Positions 16,411 through 23,658 of a DNA stretch of 33,242 nt are shown piece after piece. Positions within the stretch are counted from its first letter, which is position 1. Each line of letters opens with the position of its first letter. The stretch covers positions 1 through 33,242 of the forward strand of contig CAAFVV010000052.1 of the NCBI GenBank assembly GCA_900766585.1, given 5' to 3'. The stretch is from Clostridia bacterium. Its GTDB lineage: Bacteria > Bacillota > Clostridia > Oscillospirales > Acutalibacteraceae. Made by a program: the position numbers and the translations under genes. The notes beneath the pieces are model-generated. The model made no database searches and was not told the origin of the DNA. It worked only from the letters and a program-made list of their open reading frames with translations.

Positions 16411-17292
16411 ATGAGACGAGGAAAACAATGCGGTCTGCTGCTTCTGGCGCTGCTTTTGACGGCAGTCATGCTTTTCGGGTGCAGTGCGGGACCACGCGGC
16501 AGCATCCCGGAGGACAACGGGCGTTACGGCTATACAAACGACGGCGCGGAAAAGAGCGGCGAGGACGCGGCAGGGACAGCCACGGCGGTCACATCGGACC
16601 GGAAGATCATTGAATACATCACGCTCACGGTCGAGACCCAGACGTTTGACCGGCTTACGGAGGACATCCAATCCGCCGTGGAACAGTCGGGCGGCTATAT
16701 CGAAAGCTCAAAAATTGAGGGAAACCGCTACTACGGCATCGACTGCCGCTCGGCACAGCTGAAGATCCGGGTCCCGAAGGCAAAGCAGGCAGACTTTTCG
16801 GCGTTTATTGCCGAAAACGCCCATGTGGTGGACCGGTCCGTGGACACGGACGACGTCACCGATCAATACATCGACACCCAGAGCCGGATCAAGGCGCTGA
16901 CGCTGGAAAAGGAAACGCTGGAAAAGCTGCTGACACAGGCGAAAAGTGTGGCGGATACGCTGACCATATACGAAAAGCTGACCGCCGTCATTACCGAGAT
17001 CGAGTCGTATCAGGGCAAGCTCAACCAGCTGAATAACCTCGTGGAGTACACCACCTTCACGGTATATATCGACGAGGTGGAGCGGGAGACGCCGGTCTCG
17101 CAGAACTGGTTTGAGCGGACACGGGACAATCTTCTCGCCAATTTCGCCGATGTCGGCAACGGAATTCTGGATCTGTGCTCCTTCCTCATTGCATCGCTGC
17201 CCTATTGGCTTCTGCTCGGTGCCGTCGCGCTGGTCATCGCCCTGATCGTGCGCCGCTGTCAGAAGAAACAGAAAAATAAGTCCGGCGGCTGA
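16411..17292 (+). CDS. DUF4349-type membrane-anchored lipoprotein
   Basis: The 293-residue precursor has a lipoprotein signal (LLLALLLTAVMLFGC) with lipidated Cys24. The extracytoplasmic domain (about residues 65-240) fits DUF4349: IEYITLTVETQTFDRL, GGYIESSKIEG, the RVPKAK segment, then a long coiled coil (about 155-215) and TTFTVYIDEV. A C-terminal transmembrane helix (about 256-280) is followed by a basic tail (RRCQKKQKNKSGG), so the protein is held to the membrane at both ends. The start at 16411 follows GGAG and gives a proper signal; an upstream ATG at 16366 lies inside the promoter. DUF4349 proteins have no established biochemical role; the coiled coil suggests an envelope scaffold or stress-sensing part. 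It appears monocistronic. Confidence 0.88.
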   Translation: MRRGKQCGLLLLALLLTAVMLFGCSAGPRGSIPEDNGRYGYTNDGAEKSGEDAAGTATAVTSDRKIIEYITLTVETQTFDRLTEDIQSAVEQSGGYIESSKIEGNRYYGIDCRSAQLKIRVPKAKQADFSAFIAENAHVVDRSVDTDDVTDQYIDTQSRIKALTLEKETLEKLLTQAKSVADTLTIYEKLTAVITEIESYQGKLNQLNNLVEYTTFTVYIDEVERETPVSQNWFERTRDNLLANFADVGNGILDLCSFLIASLPYWLLLGAVALVIALIVRRCQKKQKNKSGG

Positions 17293-17378
17293 CAGGGCGG
17301 CTTTGTTGCTCCGCTGCGGAAAAGCCGGGCAAAAGCGGCTCTCCCTTTTCGGCAGCCGCTAAAAAAGCCCGCTCCCCC

Positions 17379-17407
17379 TTGCCGATTCCGGCACAAGGGT
17401 GTATACT
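17379..17407 (+). promoter_or_regulatory. Promoter of TPR-like membrane protein gene
   Basis: TTGCCG (17379-17384), 17 bases, TATACT (17402-17407). The -10 lies within GTATACTGTATAC, a short palindrome. The leader to the GTG start is about 165 nt. Confidence 0.6.
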
Positions 17408-17413
17408 GTATAC

Positions 17414-17577
17414 GGCTCCCGGCGGACTGTGTGTGAACGTGTATCCGCCGGGCTGCAAAGATGGCGTAACTCATATTCACACATGGGCGATTGTAAAGCA
17501 GGAATCGTACCCTGCCGCCATACCATATGCAGAGTATCCCGGCTTTGCTCCGGGTTGAAAAAGGGAGGAAACACCCC
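17414..17577 (+). other. Long structured 5' leader
   Basis: This leader contains a perfect 9-bp inverted repeat, CCCGGCGGA (17418-17426) and TCCGCCGGG (17444-17452), and a second GC-rich stem near the ribosome binding site (CCCGG against CCGGG, 17538-17555). It matches no riboswitch I can recognise. Confidence 0.4.
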
Positions 17578-18384
17578 GTGCTTCTGACCAAAAAGGGCTT
17601 TCGCAAGGTTGTGCTGATGGCAGCCGCCTATCTGGCCGTCGGCAGCCTGTCGCTACTCCTGTCCGCCGTGTTTGCCTATAGGGGAATCCCCAGCGTACCT
17701 CTGGTGATTATGGGGATGGCGGTCTATCTGCTTTGTATTCCGCTGATCTTCTGGGGGCGGTACGCCGAGGGAGTCGGAAAGCCGGTCAGGCTGGGGCTTA
17801 CGCTTGTCCGCAGGCAGCTGCAGCCCGCCGCCTTTCTCCGGCAGTATGAAGACTTGCTGAACACGCCGGACCTGATAATCAAAAAGCCGGGTGTTGAAGT
17901 ACTGCAGCTGGTCATGCTCGCCTATGAGCTGCTCGGCGACAGCGAAAGTGCCCTGGCAGTGGCTGAGGACATGATCCGCACAACAGCCGGCAATAAGCGA
18001 AGGCTTGCCTGCCTTTTTAAGGTCAGTCTCCTGTATGCCTACGGCAGAATCGGCGAGGCGGAGGCTCTTTTGGGCGGGATGCAGGCGCAAAAGCTGAACA
18101 TGATATGCCGCAGCCTGGCCGAAACGATCACCAAAGGAGATCGCGCCCTGGCACTGGGCGATACCAAAACAGCGGAATCTTTTTACCTTGGGCAGCTTAA
18201 ATGGCCGTTTCCCAAACCGGACGCCGTCTCCCTGCTCGTATCACATTACTATCTGGGCGAGATCTATACACGGCAGAACGAGCCCGAAAAAGCCGCCGAG
18301 CATTATCGGTACTGTGCAGAATACGGCGGAGCTACCGCGCTGCAGACGTCTGCCGCGGAAAAGCTGCAAAGGATGCCGGGATAA
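17578..18384 (+). CDS. TPR-like protein with two N-terminal transmembrane helices
   Basis: The 268-residue product has two hydrophobic helices (about 11-33 and 39-58) separated by a short loop, then a cytoplasmic helical region of TPR-like repeats. Examples are VEVLQLVMLAYELLGDSESALAVAEDM (about 100-126), ACLFKVSLLYAYGRIGEAEALL and SHYYLGEIYTRQNEPEKAAEHY. Such proteins usually hold partner proteins at the membrane; no partner is obvious. I chose a GTG start at 17578 because GGGAGG lies seven bases before it and the helices follow directly; the upstream in-frame ATG at 17527 has no site. It is the last gene before a bidirectional terminator and converges on the alpha-galactosidase. I do not recognise a specific family. 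Confidence 0.8.
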   Translation: MLLTKKGFRKVVLMAAAYLAVGSLSLLLSAVFAYRGIPSVPLVIMGMAVYLLCIPLIFWGRYAEGVGKPVRLGLTLVRRQLQPAAFLRQYEDLLNTPDLIIKKPGVEVLQLVMLAYELLGDSESALAVAEDMIRTTAGNKRRLACLFKVSLLYAYGRIGEAEALLGGMQAQKLNMICRSLAETITKGDRALALGDTKTAESFYLGQLKWPFPKPDAVSLLVSHYYLGEIYTRQNEPEKAAEHYRYCAEYGGATALQTSAAEKLQRMPG

Positions 18385-18437
18385 AAAATCCGGCAGTGCG
18401 ACGAAAAAACGCCGCTGCCGCGTTTCGTTTACACAGC

Positions 18438-18475
18438 AAAATCCCCGTGCGCATTTTTCGGCGCACGGGGATTTT
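18438..18475. terminator. Bidirectional terminator between convergent genes
   Basis: The arms AAAATCCCCGTGCGC and GCGCACGGGGATTTT are perfect over 15 bases around an 8-base loop. T runs lie on both strands, so it can serve the TPR-like gene (+) and the alpha-galactosidase (-). Confidence 0.92.
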
Positions 18476-18492
18476 TCCTATTTGTTTTTTGC

Positions 18493-19623
18493 TCAGTCGG
18501 CGTCCACGACACGGGCGCGGAACATGCGGCAGCCGTAGGCTTCCAAGCCGTCCAGCATATACTCGGCGTTTTTCAGCTTGAAGCTCTCGCCGCTCCACAC
18601 ATCCTGCAGCAGCAGCGTCTTGCCGACGCCGTCGCCCAGTCCCAGCTCATCCACCGTGAAGCGCGCGCCGGTGGGTTTGTCCCCGAAGTTGAAGCAGCCG
18701 ATCGCAATGTCGCCGTTTGACAGCATACGGGCATAGTTCTTCGTACCGCTCCAGATACCGTTCAGCGGGAACACCTGCCGTCCGCCCTCATCCTGGTCGA
18801 TCGCGAGCAGCTCGCGGTTCGACAGGATCTCCAGCGTCTCGGGCGTCATGTTCCGCACATCGCAGCCGATCATCAGCGGGGAAGCAAACAGCGCCCATAT
18901 GGAGAAATGTGTCCGATACTGCTTGTCGTCCATACCGCCGTTCGCAACATGTCCCTTGCCGTGCATGCCGACGACCAGCATATCCATATCGTTATAGCAG
19001 CCGGTACCGCCGTAGGGCAGAATGCTCTCCTGCTGCTCGGTCAGCTCGCGGACCGACTCAAACGAATCGTTGATATCGCCGGTCGAGCGCCACATATCCG
19101 CTCCCGTTTCGCGGATCCACAAAGCGGTATCGTCCGCGCCCCAGCTGCACGCGCTGAACAGGATATCCCGTCCGCAGTTTTTCAGCGCCAGCCCCATCCG
19201 GCGGTAGAGATATTTGCCGTGCAGCATCGCGTTGTGGTTGCAGTAGTCGTACTTGAGGAAGTCCACACCCCACTCCGCAAACGTCGCGGCATCGACAAAT
19301 TCATGATCAAAGCTGCCCGGATAGCCCGCGCAGGTCAGGTTGCCCGCGCAGGAATACATGCCGAATTTCAGTCCCTTTTCGTGGACATAGTCCGCCACCG
19401 CTTTCATGCCGTGGGGGAATTTTTCAGGATCGGGGACGATTCTGCCGTCTGCGCCGCGCTCGCGCAGCGACCAGCAGTCGTCGATGACCAGATAGTTGTA
19501 GCCGAGGTCGCGCAGACCCGTCTCGACCAGTTTGTCCGCCGTGTCAAAAATCAGCTGCTCATTGATGTTCGCGCCGAAGGTATTCCAGGAATTCCATCCC
19601 ATGGGGGGCGTTTTTTGATGCAT
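18493..19623 (-). CDS. Alpha-galactosidase, glycoside hydrolase family 27
   Basis: The 376-residue enzyme should hydrolyse terminal alpha-1,6-linked galactose (melibiose, raffinose-type sugars, galactomannan fragments) with retention. The GH27 start TPPMGWNSWNTFG is classic. The nucleophile is Asp126 in FLKYDYC and the acid/base is Asp183 in WRSTGDIND, aligning with Asp170 and Asp231 of human GLA. CYNDMDMLVVG, FALFASPLMIG-like sequence and DQDEGGRQV complete the barrel, and a beta-sandwich follows from about 295. There is no signal peptide, so it acts on imported oligosaccharides; no transporter is in the window. It is divergent from an AraC regulator, its probable controller. Related activities in the family (alpha-N-acetylgalactosaminidase, beta-L-arabinopyranosidase) remain possible. 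Confidence 0.93.
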   Translation of the reverse strand: MHQKTPPMGWNSWNTFGANINEQLIFDTADKLVETGLRDLGYNYLVIDDCWSLRERGADGRIVPDPEKFPHGMKAVADYVHEKGLKFGMYSCAGNLTCAGYPGSFDHEFVDAATFAEWGVDFLKYDYCNHNAMLHGKYLYRRMGLALKNCGRDILFSACSWGADDTALWIRETGADMWRSTGDINDSFESVRELTEQQESILPYGGTGCYNDMDMLVVGMHGKGHVANGGMDDKQYRTHFSIWALFASPLMIGCDVRNMTPETLEILSNRELLAIDQDEGGRQVFPLNGIWSGTKNYARMLSNGDIAIGCFNFGDKPTGARFTVDELGLGDGVGKTLLLQDVWSGESFKLKNAEYMLDGLEAYGCRMFRARVVDAD

Positions 19624-19657
19624 AGACTTGACCTCCGATTCAAAATAGAGTATAGTC

Positions 19658-19687
19658 AGTATAGCAAACGTGTGCCGTCGGCGGCAA
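19658..19687 (-). promoter_or_regulatory. Alpha-galactosidase promoter
   Basis: On the minus strand TTGCCG (19682-19687), 18 bases, TATACT (19658-19663). A second TATACT (19649-19654) nine bases on makes a direct repeat. The weak -35 fits an activator-dependent promoter. Confidence 0.5.
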
Positions 19688-19739
19688 TGGCGTTTTATTG
19701 CACGGATATGGATTTTTGTTTCACTCGGAGGCGGCGCTT

Positions 19740-20519
19740 ATGGCAGAGCATTTACCGGTCGGGCTGATCGACCACGGGCATCAGACAGCGGCGGAGACCG
19801 CCCCCTGGGGACCGGGACTGCGCACCTGCGGCATTTTGCACTACATCGTCGCGGGGCGGGGCACGTTTGTCCGCGGCGGCAGGCGGTATATGCTCTCCGC
19901 CGGGCAGAGCTTTATTATCCGACCGTTTGAGGAAATCTGTTACGCGCCGGATCCTGCCGACCCGTGGGAATACGTCTGGATCAACTTCTCCGGCAAGGCC
20001 TATCTTGACCGGCTCGAGCAGATCGGCGCCGCAGACGGCTGCGTGCTGCCGCCGCTTGCGCCGGAGCATATCCTGCCGGTGTTTGCCCTTCTGCCGCCGC
20101 TCGGCACGGGCATGACCCACACGGGTGACGCGCTCGCACTCGCCATCCTCGGCATCTACGCCGACCGTTTCCCCCTCCCCGACGCCCGCCCGGACGCGGA
20201 CGACCGTTTTGAGGCGGCGGCACTGCTGATCCGCGCGGGATTTCACCGCCCGGATTTTGATATCGGGACGCTGTGTGAAAACCTGCACATCAGCCGCGCC
20301 ACGCTGCACCGCTGCTTTGTCCGGCGGTGCGGGCTGTCGCCCGGCGCCTACCTCACCCGCACGCGGCTGACCTGCGCCGAGGAGCTTTTGTCCCGCGGCT
20401 TTGCGGTCAAGGCGGCGGCGCTGTCCTGCGGCTTTCGCGATCCGCTGTATTTTTCGCGGGTCTACCGCGCCGCAAAAGGCGTCCCCCCCTCCGGCGTCCG
20501 CGGCTCCTCCTCCGACTGA
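19740..20519 (+). CDS. AraC-family transcriptional regulator
   Basis: The 259-residue protein has an N-terminal cupin-like sugar-sensing domain (about 15-120: GILHYIVAGRGTFVRGGRRY, then LSAGQSFIIRPFE and WEYVWINFSGKAY) and a C-terminal double helix-turn-helix (about 160-255: IGTLCENLHISRATLHRCF, LSPGAYLTRTRL, CGFRDPLYFSRVYRAAKG). It is transcribed away from the alpha-galactosidase across a 116-bp gap, the usual layout for an activator of the neighbouring catabolic gene. ATG 19740 follows GGAG; an earlier in-frame ATG at 19698 would add 14 residues without a site. The inducer is probably an alpha-galactoside, by context only. Confidence 0.92.
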   Translation: MAEHLPVGLIDHGHQTAAETAPWGPGLRTCGILHYIVAGRGTFVRGGRRYMLSAGQSFIIRPFEEICYAPDPADPWEYVWINFSGKAYLDRLEQIGAADGCVLPPLAPEHILPVFALLPPLGTGMTHTGDALALAILGIYADRFPLPDARPDADDRFEAAALLIRAGFHRPDFDIGTLCENLHISRATLHRCFVRRCGLSPGAYLTRTRLTCAEELLSRGFAVKAAALSCGFRDPLYFSRVYRAAKGVPPSGVRGSSSD

Positions 20520-20522
20520 CGC

Positions 20523-20554
20523 ACGCGCCCCGTATGCATGCATACGGGGCGCGT
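20523..20554. repeat. Perfect 32-bp palindrome
   Basis: The sequence from 20523 to 20554 reads the same on both strands, with left half ACGCGCCCCGTATGCA centred at 20538/20539. It lies four bases after the AraC stop codon. There is no T run after it, so it would be a poor intrinsic terminator, although the RNA would form a strong stem. Confidence 0.85.
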
Positions 20555-20611
20555 CCGGATCCTTTACCGATGCTTTGCACAACGGCGGTTTATCCGTTTT
20601 TTCGAATTTTC

Positions 20612-20640
20612 TTGCTTTTGTGTGTAATTTATATTATAAT
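20612..20640 (+). promoter_or_regulatory. Promoter of large lipoprotein gene
   Basis: TTGCTT (20612-20617), exactly 17 bases, and a perfect TATAAT (20635-20640) in an AT-rich stretch. Confidence 0.8.
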
Positions 20641-20707
20641 ACAAGCATATTATTCGGGCATTGTTATTGTCCCGGAACAAAATAACCGTTATGTAAGGAG
20701 AAATGCT

Positions 20708-22027
20708 ATGAAATCCAGAATCAGCATTCGGTGGGTCATAGCTCTGCTGCCGATCCTCGTGCTATGCAGCTGCAGCACGGCACCGACCGATACATCAGCC
20801 CCGACAGCTTCGGTCTCCCCGTCTTCGGGAACGGACGACCGGCAGGAGGATGCCTTTGTGCCTGACTATGCGCCGGGCGAGGCGGTCACACATTCCATGT
20901 ATTATGACGCACTAGCCGCTCAGCAGGGAAATTGGCTCTATTACGGCATCAAAAAAGGTAAGGGCGGCTGGGGCCGCGACATCATTGTCAAGACCCCGCT
21001 GGGCAAAACGGCAGAGGACCGGGTGGTGCTCCTGACACAGAAGGATCTTCAGGGGGATTTCAATCTGTCATGCAGGCGCTGCGGGCAGGACACCACGACC
21101 TATGGCGATATCAAGGGCATCCTCGGCACGCTGGGCGACTGGGTCTATCTGCAGGTGGATAAGCATATTCTCCGCCTGCGCACAGACGGAAAGATCATGG
21201 AATCCGTCCTGTGCCTGAAGCCGGACGACCGGACAAAAAACACGGTGCTGATGATCCGGAACAATATGCTGTATTACCTCTCTGAGGAACACCGCCCCGT
21301 CTCTGCCTCACAGACGGAGGACACCTGGACCATTCGCAAGCTGGATCTTTCCGGCGGTGAAACGCGGGATGTGGGGGCTGTTCCCGTTTCCGTGGAAATG
21401 GCCGGCTGGTGCGGCAATGATGTGATCCTGCGGGACTATAAATTTCTGGATCATTACAACGCTTATGTGCTGGGGGCAGACGATTCTCTCACCCTCTGTG
21501 AAAAATGGGAGTTCACCTACGGGAAGGACTCTCCCGCCAGCTTCCGGATCCTCCAGGGCTGCACGGGAGAGGATATGCTTGTTTCCGGAGAGCTGATCTC
21601 CATGCAGCTCCGGGGTATTTACCGCATGAACCGGAAGGATCTGGAGAGCTTTGCAAAAAAGAGCTACTACATTCCGAAATCCGGTGATCGACAGACGGAA
21701 AATGGCATTATGCCGGTCTATGATATCTCGCCCTTTTCCGCTTTCCTGCTGCCCGGCACGGACGATTGTTATCCCAAAAGCAGCTGTAGTACGGACGGAG
21801 GCTTCTGCTTCAGCGAAAGCGACGGTCTGTATTACTACTCCGATACCGATAAAGCGGTTCGCAAGCTGAACGGAGATGAGGCCGACCATCTGCTCTGGCC
21901 CGGCGACGGCTATCTGTACTATGTCTGTACGACCGGCAAAGACTATTTTAAAGGCACCTACCGCATCCGGCCGGATGGCACGGGTTGGGAGGATGTCAGC
22001 TGGATGGTAGCCCCGGTCAACGGGTAA
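20708..22027 (+). CDS. Secreted lipoprotein, probable DUF5050-like beta-propeller
   Basis: The 439-residue precursor has a signal peptide ending LVLCSC; Cys22 fits the lipobox best. After a Thr/Ser/Pro linker (about 23-50) the rest is rich in short beta repeats of the type WLYYGIKKG, DWVYLQVDKHILRLRTDGK, NMLYYLSEEH, GLYYYSDTDKAVRKLNGD and GYLYYVCTTGK...YRIRPDG. This alternation of Tyr-rich strands and a DG turn is typical of DUF5050-like propellers; the name is from recollection. The start at 20708 follows AAGGAG with a short spacer; another ATG at 20703 is out of frame and closes after two codons. It has its own promoter and terminator. The role is unknown, possibly ligand binding on the cell surface. 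Confidence 0.85.
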   Translation: MKSRISIRWVIALLPILVLCSCSTAPTDTSAPTASVSPSSGTDDRQEDAFVPDYAPGEAVTHSMYYDALAAQQGNWLYYGIKKGKGGWGRDIIVKTPLGKTAEDRVVLLTQKDLQGDFNLSCRRCGQDTTTYGDIKGILGTLGDWVYLQVDKHILRLRTDGKIMESVLCLKPDDRTKNTVLMIRNNMLYYLSEEHRPVSASQTEDTWTIRKLDLSGGETRDVGAVPVSVEMAGWCGNDVILRDYKFLDHYNAYVLGADDSLTLCEKWEFTYGKDSPASFRILQGCTGEDMLVSGELISMQLRGIYRMNRKDLESFAKKSYYIPKSGDRQTENGIMPVYDISPFSAFLLPGTDDCYPKSSCSTDGGFCFSESDGLYYYSDTDKAVRKLNGDEADHLLWPGDGYLYYVCTTGKDYFKGTYRIRPDGTGWEDVSWMVAPVNG

Positions 22028-22103
22028 GCTGCCGGATAAAGCAGACAGCGACCGCCCTTTCTTCCCCCCACAAAGGCGGCTCCTCACCTGACTGACGCAC
22101 AGA

Positions 22104-22141
22104 AAAATGCTCCCCTTCGCTTTCGCGAAAGGGAGCATTTT
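22104..22141. terminator. Bidirectional terminator between lipoprotein and aminotransferase genes
   Basis: The arms AAAATGCTCCCCTTCGC and GCGAAAGGGAGCATTTT pair with one mismatch around TTTC, with A and T tracts on both sides. It serves the two convergent genes. Confidence 0.9.
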
Positions 22142-22156
22142 CTCTACCGATACCGA

Positions 22157-23443
22157 TTATTGACCCTGTTCCAGCAGCAGAGACACCGCCGCGCGCTCCG
22201 CGCAGAGACAGAACAGCTCCATCGCGGTCTTCAGCTCCGCCACCGAGGGGAACGAGGGCGCGATGCGGATGTTGCTGTCCGCCGGGTCGATGCCGTAAGG
22301 GTACGTCGCGCCCGCGGCGGTCATTTTCACCCCCGCCTCCGCAAGCAGCCGCACCGTCTCCTTAGCGCAGCCCGGGCGGACATAGACGCTGACAAAATAG
22401 CCGCCGCGCGGCTCATGCCACGTCGCAACGCCCTTTTCCCGCAGCCCGCTCTCGCGCAGGGTGGTCAGCACCGTGTCAAAGCGGGGGCGCAGAAGCGCCG
22501 CGTGCTGCTCCATGTGCGCCGTCACGCCTGCCATATCGCCGAAATAGCGGGCATGGCGCAGCATGTTGAGCTTGTCGTGACCGATGGTCTGCACTGTCAT
22601 GCGCGCCTTGACGTCCGCGACATTTTTCGGGCTGGCGGTCATTGCCGCCATGCCGGAGCCGGGGAAGCTGATCTTCGACGTCGAGGCAAACTGCACCACG
22701 AGGTCGTCGTTTCCGGCGGCGCGGCAGGCGTCACGGATATTCAGCAGGTGATCGTGCTCCGCATACAGGTGGTGGACACAGTAGGCGTTGTCCCAGATCA
22801 CGCGGAAATCCGGCGCGGCGGGGCGCAGCGCGGCAATGCGGCGCACCGTCTCATCGGAATAGGTGATGCCGTCGGGATTGGAATACATCGGCACGCACCA
22901 CATGCCCTTCACAAGCGGGTCGGCAACCAGCGACTCGACCACGGTCATGTCCGGTCCCTGCTCCGTCATCGGCACAGTGAGCATTTCGATGCCGAAATAC
23001 TCCGTGATCCCGAAATGGCGGTCATAGCCGGGCGCGGGACAGAGGAATTTCACCTCGCCCTGCCGGCACCACGGCTCCCCGCCGCAGACACCGCGGGAAT
23101 AGGCGGTGGAAATATAGTCGAACATCATATTCAGACTGGAATTGCCGCCGACGATCACCTCGTCGGGCACCGTGCCGAGCATGTCGGCAAACAGGCGCTT
23201 CGCCTCGGCAATGCCGTCGAGCAGTCCGTAGTTGCGGGTGTCGGTGCCGTCCTCGGCGCGGTAGCCGTCCCGCGCGTTGACGCAGTCGAGCATGGACAGC
23301 GTCAGGTCGAGCTGCTCCGCGCTCGGCTTGCCGCGCGACATATCGAGCTTCAGTCCGCGGGCTTTATACCCCTCATACGCCTCCGTCAGCTCCGCAAGGC
23401 GGGAGGAAAGTTCGGCTTTTGTACAGTCATCCAATCGTTTCAT
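22157..23443 (-). CDS. PLP-dependent aminotransferase, class I/II (MocR-type aminotransferase family)
   Basis: The 428-residue enzyme transfers amino groups using pyridoxal phosphate. Visible features are an N-terminal LKLDMSRGKPS segment, the phosphate-side GGNSSLNMM (99-107), CVPMYSNPDG with Asn189, IWDNAYCVHH with Asp218 and Tyr221 contacting the cofactor, the Schiff-base lysine Lys257 in FASTSKISFPGSG, and the substrate-carboxylate region SNIRIAPSFPS near the C-terminus. This layout matches the Aminotran_MocR (PF12897) group, often annotated as aspartate aminotransferase. Substrate specificity is not readable. GAGGA precedes the start. It is single, with its own promoter containing an inverted repeat. 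Confidence 0.9.
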   Translation of the reverse strand: MKRLDDCTKAELSSRLAELTEAYEGYKARGLKLDMSRGKPSAEQLDLTLSMLDCVNARDGYRAEDGTDTRNYGLLDGIAEAKRLFADMLGTVPDEVIVGGNSSLNMMFDYISTAYSRGVCGGEPWCRQGEVKFLCPAPGYDRHFGITEYFGIEMLTVPMTEQGPDMTVVESLVADPLVKGMWCVPMYSNPDGITYSDETVRRIAALRPAAPDFRVIWDNAYCVHHLYAEHDHLLNIRDACRAAGNDDLVVQFASTSKISFPGSGMAAMTASPKNVADVKARMTVQTIGHDKLNMLRHARYFGDMAGVTAHMEQHAALLRPRFDTVLTTLRESGLREKGVATWHEPRGGYFVSVYVRPGCAKETVRLLAEAGVKMTAAGATYPYGIDPADSNIRIAPSFPSVAELKTAMELFCLCAERAAVSLLLEQGQ

Positions 23444-23491
23444 GGGCTTTAGATCCTCTTTTCATGCAGGAATTTCCTGTCGAACAGGTAC

Positions 23492-23520
23492 AGTATACCT
23501 CTTTTTCACCGTTTTTGCAA
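23492..23520 (-). promoter_or_regulatory. Aminotransferase promoter
   Basis: On the minus strand TTGCAA (23515-23520), 17 bases, TATACT (23492-23497). The -35 sits in the left arm of an inverted repeat. Confidence 0.7.
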
Positions 23521-23544
23521 GTCTTATTTTAAAAACTTGCAAAA
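23513..23544. promoter_or_regulatory. Inverted repeat over the aminotransferase -35
   Basis: TTTTGCAAGT (23513-23522) and ACTTGCAAAA (23535-23544) are perfect 10-base arms with a 12-base AT-rich spacer. The left arm covers the -35, as expected for a repressor site. Confidence 0.5.
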
Positions 23545-23596
23545 TTAAAGGAATCCCTGCCCTTTGCCGTCACTTTTCCCCGCCCGGATAAACAGA

Positions 23597-23645
23597 TTCC
23601 CCCTCCTGCGCTCCGCAGCCGTGCAGCGGAGGGCGGGAGGGGGAA
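23597..23645 (-). terminator. Terminator after the surface-protein operon
   Basis: A long GC-rich hairpin (arms 23597-23616 and 23626-23645, with small mismatches) lies 14 bp downstream of the surface-protein stop on the minus strand. The T tract after it is poor. Confidence 0.65.
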
Positions 23646-23658
23646 GTCCTACAGGAGA

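Noticed and set aside
17334..17366. Hairpin AGCGGCT / AGCCGCT after the DUF4349 gene as its terminator
   Set aside because: The A run follows the stem on the + strand and no T run does, so it does not fit a + strand terminator; the gene's true 3' end is unclear.
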